Positions 6,583-11,646 of a DNA stretch of 11,646 nt are shown piece by piece. A program made the translations under genes and the position numbers. Origin of the DNA: Eggerthellaceae bacterium (GTDB lineage Bacteria > Actinomycetota > Coriobacteriia > Coriobacteriales > Eggerthellaceae); contig CAAEDC010000258.1 in assembly GCA_900754495.1 (NCBI GenBank), forward strand, positions 1-11,646, written 5' to 3'. Position 1 is the first letter of the stretch; every line of letters starts with the position of its first letter. The notes below the pieces were generated by a model. That model was not told where the DNA came from. It did not search any database and saw only the letters and a program-made list of their open reading frames with translations.

Positions 6583-7230
6583 TTACGCTGCGTATTCTGC
6601 AGCCAGCTCGGCTGCCACGTTGGCGGCCTCGCCGGCGTCGTCGGTGTAGCTGTCGGCGCCGATCTCCTCGGCGTACGCGGGGGTCACGGGCGCGCCGCCG
6701 ATCATGATCTTGACCTGGTCGCGCAGGCCTGCCTCGACGAACGCGTCGACGGTGTTCTTCATCTCGGGCATGGTGGTGGTCAAAAGCGCCGACATGCACA
6801 CCAGGTGGCAGTCGGGGTTGGCCTTGACGTACTCGACGAACTGCTCGGGGGCGACGTCCACGCCCAGGTCCTCGACCTCGAGGCCCTTGCCCTCGATCAT
6901 CATGCGGACGAGGTTCTTGCCGATGTCGTGCATGTCGCCCTTGACGGTGCCGATGACTGCCTTGCCCGCGGGCTCGGCGCCCTCGTCGACCAGGTGGGGC
7001 TTGAGGATCTCGGTGCCGGTGGACATGGCGCGCGCGGCCACCAGCATCTCGGGCACGAACACCTCGCCGGCGCTGAACTGGTCGCCGATGATGCCCATCG
7101 GCTTGATCAGGCCCTCCTCGAGGATGGTCTTGGGATCGATGCCCTCCTCGAGTGCCTGGGGCACCAGCTTCTTCACTTCCTTGCGCTTGCCGTTAAGCAC
7201 CGCGCTCGAAATGTCCTCCGTCAACGACAT
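6583..7230 (-). CDS. Corrinoid-binding methyltransferase protein (MtaC/MtbC/MtvC-like)
   Basis: This is the cobamide carrier of a three-component methyltransferase. It shuttles the methyl group on cobalt between the two methyltransferases in the cytoplasm. Residues 1 to about 85 form the helical cap domain (B12-binding_2; note PMGIIGDQFSAGEVFVPEML). Residues 90-215 are the Rossmann B12-binding domain with GDMHDIGKNLV, giving the D-x-H-x-x-G motif at Asp99, His101 and Gly104; His101 is the expected lower cobalt ligand. The S-x-L motif is at Ser147/Leu149 (SALLTTTM) and the late GGAPVT glycines at 178-179. The length of 215 is normal for the family. The start has AGGAGG five bases upstream. It is the first gene of the minus-strand operon, behind a structured leader. 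Specificity cannot be read from this protein alone. Confidence 0.95.
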   Translation of the reverse strand: MSLTEDISSAVLNGKRKEVKKLVPQALEEGIDPKTILEEGLIKPMGIIGDQFSAGEVFVPEMLVAARAMSTGTEILKPHLVDEGAEPAGKAVIGTVKGDMHDIGKNLVRMMIEGKGLEVEDLGVDVAPEQFVEYVKANPDCHLVCMSALLTTTMPEMKNTVDAFVEAGLRDQVKIMIGGAPVTPAYAEEIGADSYTDDAGEAANVAAELAAEYAA

Positions 7231-7243
7231 AGGATCCTCCTAT
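7229..7243 (-). promoter_or_regulatory. Hairpin covering the ribosome binding site of the corrinoid-protein gene
   Basis: On the minus strand ATAGGA (7243-7238) and TCCTAT (7234-7229) are complementary around GGA. The stem includes part of the AGGAGG Shine-Dalgarno (7241-7236) and the first two bases of the ATG (7230-7228). If it folds in the mRNA it would hide the start signals. Confidence 0.4.
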
Positions 7244-7254
7244 CACGAAAGCCT

Positions 7255-7320
7255 CCCCGCCTCGGCGGGGTGGGACGGATCGTCCGTCCCGGTACTCGAA
7301 CAGGCCGTGCAACCTGTTCG
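7255..7320 (-). promoter_or_regulatory. Three successive perfect hairpins in the leader of the methyltransferase operon
   Basis: In the order of minus-strand transcription: CGAACAGG/CCTGTTCG (7320-7313 with 7304-7297), GGGACGGA/TCCGTCCC (7290-7283 with 7279-7272, three-base loop) and CCCCGC/GCGGGG (7270-7265 with 7260-7255, CGAG loop). They fill the leader between the predicted promoter and the Shine-Dalgarno. I looked for the B12 box and other conserved cobalamin-riboswitch segments and did not see them. It may be an attenuator, a stabilising leader or an unrecognised regulatory RNA. Confidence 0.6.
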
Positions 7321-7367
7321 CACGTGCCTTTTCGCTTGCGGCGGCATGCGCCTTCGGCGATAAAGCG

Positions 7368-7396
7368 AGGATACGGCGCGTGGGTGGCGCCCTCAA
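7368..7396 (-). promoter_or_regulatory. Sigma-70-type promoter candidate for the corrinoid methyltransferase operon
   Basis: On the minus strand TTGAGG (7396-7391) and TATCCT (7373-7368) are separated by exactly 17 bp; each matches consensus at 4 of 6 positions. Transcription would start near 7361, giving a leader of about 130 nt that contains the hairpins at 7255-7320. Confidence 0.5.
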
Positions 7397-7469
7397 TCGG
7401 CGGTGCGCCCCATGAGCTTGCGCGCCCATTGGGCATCACGCACAATGGATGATACCGCGCAATGTGGTG

Positions 7470-7489
7470 AAATAGGAAGCCAAATAGGA
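7470..7489. promoter_or_regulatory. Direct repeat AAATAGGA x2 in the divergent control region
   Basis: AAATAGGA occurs at 7470-7477 and 7482-7489, 12 bp apart, in the only A/T-richer patch of the gap between the two divergent operons. It is a candidate regulator binding site or a pair of -10-like elements. No convincing promoter for the plus-strand operon was found elsewhere in this gap. Confidence 0.35.
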
Positions 7490-7547
7490 TGTGCTGCGTA
7501 AATGGGCGCGGAGCAGCGATCCGACGCCCCTTTTGGCTGCATGTTGC

Positions 7548-7580
7548 ACAACGCGAAGAGCCGCCTCCAACAACGCGAAG
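7548..7580 (+). promoter_or_regulatory. 11-bp direct repeat just upstream of the reductive activator gene
   Basis: ACAACGCGAAG occurs at 7548-7558 and again at 7570-7580. The 22-bp period is about two helical turns, and the second copy runs into the AAGGAG ribosome binding site (7578-7583). It is a possible tandem operator or a short duplication. Confidence 0.35.
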
Positions 7581-7591
7581 GAGTTGCCGCC

Positions 7592-9178
7592 ATGGAGATC
7601 TTCATCGTCGAAGAACCGCATGATGCGTCCGCGCGCGGGCGCGCTGTGTCCGTGGAAGAGGGCGAGAGCCTTCTCGCCGCGCTGCAGCGCGCGGGCGTGC
7701 CGATGCAGGCGCCTTGCGGGGGAGCGGGGACTTGCGGCAAGTGCTCGGTCGACGTCTCGCGCGGAGGCGGGCCGTGGATGCGCGTCCTCGCATGCCAGAC
7801 GGATGCGGAGGAGGGCATGCGCGTGCGTCCCCTCGCGCCGGAGGGCGGCCTGCATGTGGAGAGCTCCGACGCGGATGCGGGCGCCCTGGCGCGGTTCCGC
7901 CGCGATGCGGCGGAGGCGGGCGAGCTGGGCGTCGCGGTCGATCTGGGCACGACGACCATCGCCGTCTACCTGTTCGACGCGTCCAACGCGCGGCTTCTGG
8001 CGCGCGGCGGCGCCCCCAACCCCCAGGCCTCGTTCGGGGCCGACGTCATCAGCAGGATCAACGCCTGCACCGCGGGCGCGCTCGACGTGCTGGGCGATGC
8101 CGCGGCGCGCAGCATCCTGCAGCTCGCGCGCGACCTGTGCGCCGAGGCGCGGGTCGATCCGGCGCGCATCGGGCGCTGGGCGGTCGCCGGCAACACGGTG
8201 ATGGAGCACATCCTGTGCGGCATCTCGTCGGAGGGCATCGGGGTCTATCCCTTCAAGCCCGAGTCGCTGTTCGGCGTCGAGCGCGCGGTGCCCGGACTGG
8301 GCAGGGCGTATCTGAGCCCGTGCGTGTCGGGCTATGTGGGCGGCGACATCTCCGCCGGCCTGGTCGCATGCGGCCTCGACGAGCTGGTCGACCTCGGCGG
8401 CGTGCCCGCTTCGCGCCGCGGGCGGCGCGCGCTCTTCGCCGATCTGGGCACCAACGGCGAGATGGCGCTCATCGCGGACGGCGAGCTCGTCTGCTGCGCC
8501 ACGGCGACCGGCCCCGCGTTCGAGGGCGCCAACATCTCCCAGGGGATGCAGGCGCGCGACGGGGCGATCGTCTCGTGCCGCTTCGAGGACGGCACGTTCC
8601 GCATCTCCTCGCTGGGCGATGCGGAGCCGGTGGGCGTGTGCGGATCCGGCCTCATCGACGCGCTGGCGGCGTGCCTCGAAGCGGGCATCGTCGACGAGAC
8701 CGGGCGCATGCTGACGCCCGACGAGCTGCCCGCCGACCGTTCCCACCTCGTGACGATCCGCGGTGGAAAGCCAGTCGCGCGCCTCACGTCCACGGGGACG
8801 GTCGCGCTCACCCAGAAGGACATCCGCGCGCTGCAGCTGGCCAAGGCGGCGGTCGCCGCGGGGATCTCGTGCCTTCTGGACGAGGTGGGGCTGTCGGTCG
8901 ACCAGATCGACGAGTTCGTCATCGGCGGCGCGTTCGGCGCGCACCTGCGCCCCGCCGCCGCGGCCGCCATCGGGCTCATCCCCCGGGAGCTTCTGCCCAA
9001 GGTGCGCCTGGTGGGCAACTGCGCCGGCGCCGGAGCGTGCGCCGCGCTGCTGTCGCATGAGGCGCGCGAGCGCATGGAGGCCGTCGCGCGCGCTGCGCGC
9101 TATGTGGAGCTGTCGCTTGACGAGGGCTTCTCGGAGGCCTACATCGACGCGATGGAGTTCGAGGAGGCGATCGTGTGA
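7592..9178 (+). CDS. Reductive activator of corrinoid proteins (RACo-type, 2Fe-2S ferredoxin plus ASKHA ATPase domain, DUF4445)
   Basis: RACo-type enzymes use ATP to drive reduction of inactive cob(II)alamin in a corrinoid protein back to cob(I). The N-terminal 75 residues are a plant-type [2Fe-2S] ferredoxin domain with Cys42, Cys48, Cys51 and Cys68 (PCGGAGTCGKC...LACQT). After a short linker the ASKHA fold begins at about residue 113 (GVAVDLGTTTIAVYLFD), with ADLGTNGE near 283, VCGSGLIDAL near 348 and VGNCAGAGACAALLS near 474. At 528 residues it is shorter than Carboxydothermus RACo (about 630), mostly in the linker region. ATG 7592 is chosen for AAGGAG eight bases upstream and a start at the ferredoxin strand; an ATG at 7502 would add 30 unconserved residues without a ribosome site. 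It heads the plus-strand operon, divergent from the corrinoid protein it presumably reactivates. Confidence 0.92.
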   Translation: MEIFIVEEPHDASARGRAVSVEEGESLLAALQRAGVPMQAPCGGAGTCGKCSVDVSRGGGPWMRVLACQTDAEEGMRVRPLAPEGGLHVESSDADAGALARFRRDAAEAGELGVAVDLGTTTIAVYLFDASNARLLARGGAPNPQASFGADVISRINACTAGALDVLGDAAARSILQLARDLCAEARVDPARIGRWAVAGNTVMEHILCGISSEGIGVYPFKPESLFGVERAVPGLGRAYLSPCVSGYVGGDISAGLVACGLDELVDLGGVPASRRGRRALFADLGTNGEMALIADGELVCCATATGPAFEGANISQGMQARDGAIVSCRFEDGTFRISSLGDAEPVGVCGSGLIDALAACLEAGIVDETGRMLTPDELPADRSHLVTIRGGKPVARLTSTGTVALTQKDIRALQLAKAAVAAGISCLLDEVGLSVDQIDEFVIGGAFGAHLRPAAAAAIGLIPRELLPKVRLVGNCAGAGACAALLSHEARERMEAVARAARYVELSLDEGFSEAYIDAMEFEEAIV

Positions 9179-9729
9179 GCGCAACGTTCGATCGGGATGC
9201 GCTGCGGCGTGCGGTGGAGGACGCCGGGTTCGACTGCGTGGGCGCGGTGAGCGCCGCCGACCTGCAGGTCCGCGATGAGGTGCGCGACATGTGCGCATCG
9301 GGGAAATGCCACATGTACGGCCGCAACTGGGGCTGCCCGCCTGCGTGCGGCGAACTCGACGAGTGGCGCGCGATGCTGGCGGGATGCGGCGAGGGGTTCG
9401 TGTTCCAGACGGTGATGGAGCTCGAGGACGAGTTCGACGGCGAGACGATGATGGAGGCCGAGGCGGTGCACAAGCGCCGCACCGAGGCGCTGGCCGATGC
9501 GCTCGCCGCTGCGGGCGTCTATCCGGACGGCTGCCTGGTGCTGGCGGCGGGCACGTGCACGCGCTGTCGGCCGTGCGCCTATCCCGAGCCGTGCCGCTTC
9601 CCCGATCGGCGCCTGGTGTCGATGGAGGCGGCGGGGCTTTTGGTGACGGACGCCTGCAACGCGGCGGGCGTCCCGTACAATCACGGCAAGCTCACCATGG
9701 CGTACACGGGCTGCGCGCTGCTGAGGTAG
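9175..9729 (+). CDS. DUF2284 Cys-rich metal-binding protein, probably Fe-S
   Basis: This 184-residue protein resembles the DUF2284 family of predicted metal-binding proteins. It has 13 cysteines. Cys40, Cys45, Cys54 and Cys58 fall in an N-terminal block (CASGKCHMYGRNWGCPPAC). Cys128, Cys131, Cys134 and Cys140 form a ferredoxin-like C-x2-C-x2-C-x5-C block (CTRCRPCAYPEPC). At least one Fe-S cluster is likely. No signal peptide or membrane segment is seen. GTG 9175 overlaps the activator stop by four bases (GTGA), with GAGGAGG upstream, so the two proteins are translationally coupled and probably made in fixed ratio. A role as electron donor or cluster partner for the activator is inference from this coupling; no reaction is established to my knowledge. 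Confidence 0.85.
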   Translation: MSATFDRDALRRAVEDAGFDCVGAVSAADLQVRDEVRDMCASGKCHMYGRNWGCPPACGELDEWRAMLAGCGEGFVFQTVMELEDEFDGETMMEAEAVHKRRTEALADALAAAGVYPDGCLVLAAGTCTRCRPCAYPEPCRFPDRRLVSMEAAGLLVTDACNAAGVPYNHGKLTMAYTGCALLR

Positions 9730-9738
9730 GGGGAGACG

Positions 9739-11346
9739 ATGGTCATCACGGTTCGGATACTCGTGCACGAGCTCGAGCAGCGCTTCGGCGAGGTGCTCAC
9801 AGGCTCGCTCAACCAGCGCCGCCAGTGCTCCGACGTGCGGATCCTGGGCGATGCCCCCTGCGAATCGGGGTTCTTCTACGTCGCGGACGCCGCATCGGCC
9901 AAGAGGCTTTCCGCCGAGGGCGGCTCCGATGCCATCGTGCTGGCGGTGGGCGAGAGCGCCGTACCCGCGAAGGGGCAGCTGGCGCTGCGCCGCCGCGTGT
10001 CGCATCTCGAGGTGTTCGCCTATCTGCAGGACGTCTTCTCGCGCTACCGTTCGTGGCTTGAGGAGATGGACCGCACGCTCATCCGCAACGAGGGCCTTCA
10101 GGGGCTCTTCGACGTGAGCGAGGGGTTCCTGCGCAACAACACCATCATCGTCGATCCGGCGCTCAAGCTGCTCGCCCACACCAAGAACATCCCCTGCGAC
10201 GACCCCATCACGGTCGAGCTCCTCAAGCACGGCTACCACACCGAGGAGAACATCCGCAAGTTCCAGCTCAACCGCCGGTTCGAGCCGTGGGCGACGCAGA
10301 ACGGCTTCATCATCAACGACACCAACGAGATCTGCAAATACACCACCGCGGTGTTCTCGTTCAAGGCGGCGGGGTCGTTCTCGCTCATCGTGGTGATGAT
10401 GTGCAACAACGTCGACCCCGAGCCGTGGCTGCTCGACACGTTCATGATGTTCCTCGTGCGCGTGGCGTACTACTCGATGCGCGACTACACCGACGGCTCG
10501 CCGTCGGGCAGCGCGTTCAACGCGTTCGTGCACGACATCCTCGACGGCGCGCTGTCCGACGCCGACGAAATCGAGGAGCGCCGCCGTTACCTGGGCATTC
10601 CCGCTGACGGGCCGTTCTGCCTGTTCAGTATCGACGTGTCGCTGAACCGCCCGCTGTCGGCGCGCATCGTCACCGACGTGGCGCGCTCCATCGCGCCCGC
10701 CAAGGCGATGCTGTGCGGCGCCGAGGTGGTGGTGCTGTGCTTCAGCTGCCACGGCGTCGACTGCCCCATCGGCTGCCCGATCGACGGGTGCCCGTCGGGC
10801 GGCTCCAACGTGTTCAAGCGCCTGGCCGCCGTGCTGGAGGAGTACGGGCTTCAGGCGGGCCGCAGCGTGCGGTTCGACAAGCTCGCGTTTCTTCCCACGG
10901 CGCTCGAGCAGGCGCGCCTGGCGCTCAAGACCGCCCGCGCCCTCGGCCAGGACGGCGCCGCGGGCGATGCTGGTGCTGCGGGCAGTGCGGACGCTGGTGC
11001 CGCAGGCCGCATCTTCGGGTTCGACGAGCTGTACTTCGACCATGCCGTCATGACCATCTCGCGCGGCCACCGCGAGCTGCTGACCTCGCTGCGCGGCTGC
11101 CGCCAGCTGGCGCGCATCCGCGAGTACGACCGGATCCACGGCACCGACAACTTCGTCTTCCTGCGCCAGTATCTGCGCTACGAGCGCCGCACCACCATGG
11201 TCGCGGAGAAGCTGCACATGCACCGCAACAACGTGAAGTACCGCGTCGATCGCCTCGGCGAGCTGTTCGGCGTCGACACCGACGACGATGACGAGCGTCT
11301 GGAGCTCTCGATCGCCTACCGCCTGATGGACGCTCTGGATAGGTAG
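9739..11346 (+). CDS. PucR/CdaR-like transcriptional regulator with Cys-rich cluster
   Basis: This is a 535-residue DNA-binding regulator. The C terminus (about 472-535; LRQYLRYERRTTMVAEKLHMHRNN then VKYRVDRLGELFG) is the HTH_30 helix-turn-helix of PucR/CdaR proteins. Residues 1-110 resemble a PucR-type N-terminal domain, 115-250 a GAF-like sensor region, and 285-395 the degenerate GGDEF-like domain common in this family. Within the last sits a cysteine run, Cys334, Cys337, Cys342, Cys346 and Cys351 (FSCHGVDCPIGCPIDGC), which looks able to bind a metal or respond to redox. Residues 404-424 are a low-complexity Gly/Ala/Asp linker. ATG 9739 has a GGGGGAG site and follows the DUF2284 stop by nine bases, so it is third in the activator operon. 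It probably controls the divergent promoters at 7231-7591 (inference). The ligand is unknown. Confidence 0.88.
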   Translation: MVITVRILVHELEQRFGEVLTGSLNQRRQCSDVRILGDAPCESGFFYVADAASAKRLSAEGGSDAIVLAVGESAVPAKGQLALRRRVSHLEVFAYLQDVFSRYRSWLEEMDRTLIRNEGLQGLFDVSEGFLRNNTIIVDPALKLLAHTKNIPCDDPITVELLKHGYHTEENIRKFQLNRRFEPWATQNGFIINDTNEICKYTTAVFSFKAAGSFSLIVVMMCNNVDPEPWLLDTFMMFLVRVAYYSMRDYTDGSPSGSAFNAFVHDILDGALSDADEIEERRRYLGIPADGPFCLFSIDVSLNRPLSARIVTDVARSIAPAKAMLCGAEVVVLCFSCHGVDCPIGCPIDGCPSGGSNVFKRLAAVLEEYGLQAGRSVRFDKLAFLPTALEQARLALKTARALGQDGAAGDAGAAGSADAGAAGRIFGFDELYFDHAVMTISRGHRELLTSLRGCRQLARIREYDRIHGTDNFVFLRQYLRYERRTTMVAEKLHMHRNNVKYRVDRLGELFGVDTDDDDERLELSIAYRLMDALDR

Positions 11347-11646
11347 GCCGCGCGGAGGTGCGGCACCTGCCTGCCCGGAACAAGAGCCGCCCCGGCATCT
11401 GCCTGTCTGGTGCAAGGCGCGGGTCGGCGCCAGCCTGGCCGTGGTCGGCGTGCCCCGGCCTCGGGGTGCCCGATTTCCGCTTGTCAGGCTGTCCGATTCC
11501 CGCCTGTTGGGTTGCCCGCTCGGCCGCACGCAAGCTCGTCCGCTCGCAAGCCCGCACGCAAACCCGCTCGCAAACCCGCTCGCAAACCCGCCTGCACGGC
11601 CTCTCTTTGGCGCCTCCTTCCCCGAATAACGCATTTTTTGGATATC
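11347..11646. other. Gene-free end region with degenerate tandem repeats
   Basis: I see no supported gene here. A short inverted repeat follows the regulator stop (AGGTGC 11356-11361, GCACCT 11363-11368), but its one-base loop and lack of a T-run make it a poor terminator. Two imperfect 23-bp units lie at 11464-11486 and 11487-11509 (17 of 23 positions alike), followed by the 12-bp tandem repeat. A T-run occurs at 11634-11639. The small open frames are simple-sequence translations with no ribosome site. Confidence 0.5.
11543..11590. repeat. 12-bp tandem repeat, four units
   Basis: There are four head-to-tail units of consensus CTCGCAAACCCG at 11543-11554, 11555-11566, 11567-11578 and 11579-11590. 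The last two are identical and the first two differ from them by one and two bases respectively. A degenerate unit is visible upstream at 11527-11538. Function unknown. Confidence 0.8.

Noticed and set aside
4512..7230. Pyrrolysine (read-through amber) methyltransferase
   Set aside because: All three minus-strand genes are uninterrupted and of normal family length. None is of the MtmB, MtbB or MttB type.
5113..7452. 779-residue plus-strand open frame across the methyltransferase operon
   Set aside because: It runs antisense through three well-identified genes and their intergenic hairpins; composition is that of an antisense GC-rich shadow.
7231..7591. Cobalamin riboswitch in the divergent region
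   Set aside because: The B12 box and other conserved core segments were looked for on both strands and not seen. The hairpins present are short and local.
7436..9298. 620-residue minus-strand open frame opposite the activator gene
   Set aside because: Arg/Ala/His-rich shadow of a clear ferredoxin-ASKHA gene, with no family motifs.
11441..11629. 62-residue plus-strand open frame with PLANPLANP repeats
   Set aside because: A translation of the 12-bp tandem repeat, without ribosome site or conserved domain.
9139..11634. Very long minus-strand open frame opposite the DUF2284 and regulator genes
   Set aside because: It lies antisense to two well-supported genes, has a low-complexity His/Arg/Ala-rich translation with no recognisable domain and no ribosome site. 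It arises from GC-rich codon bias.

Overview
The window is GC-rich, densely coding and bacterial. The gene set points to an anaerobic actinobacterium of the class Coriobacteriia (an Eggerthella/Gordonibacter/Slackia-like gut anaerobe): gatC-gatA-gatB, a short CobO, and a corrinoid methyltransferase module with its own reductive activator. The taxonomic call is inference from gene content and composition; no rRNA or other marker gene is present.

Layout. (1) 1-105 is the 3' end of a membrane protein, probably a PAP2-type phosphatase. (2) 222-3627 is a tight gatCAB operon for the tRNA-dependent amidotransferase, with an extended -10 promoter and a leader hairpin in front. (3) 3648-4489 holds cobO (cob(I)alamin adenosyltransferase), bracketed by two diverged copies of a 131-bp nested palindromic element. 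(4) 4512-7230, minus strand, is a three-gene operon transcribed as corrinoid protein, then a UroD-fold methyltransferase with an intact His-X-Cys...Cys zinc site, then a second UroD-fold methyltransferase lacking that site. (5) 7231-7591 is a divergent control region with a plausible promoter and structured leader for the minus-strand operon, plus short direct repeats. (6) 7592-11346, plus strand, is a second operon: a RACo-type ferredoxin/ASKHA reductive activator, a Cys-rich DUF2284 protein overlapping it by 4 nt, and a PucR/CdaR-like regulator with a Cys cluster. (7) 11347-11646 has no convincing gene but carries short degenerate tandem repeats.

How the genes fit together (inference from families). 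One UroD-fold enzyme demethylates an unknown donor onto cob(I)alamin held by the corrinoid protein. The other moves the methyl group to an acceptor, or the two roles are reversed. RACo, possibly supplied with electrons by the DUF2284 protein, re-reduces cob(II)alamin that has become oxidised. The PucR-like protein probably senses the substrate, a metabolite or redox state, and controls the divergent promoters. CobO makes adenosylated corrinoids and may be linked to the module only by location. The substrate cannot be read from sequence.

The most unusual signals are the pair of equal-length 131-bp palindromic elements around cobO, whose stems show compensatory changes, and the split between zinc-site-positive and zinc-site-negative methyltransferases in one operon.
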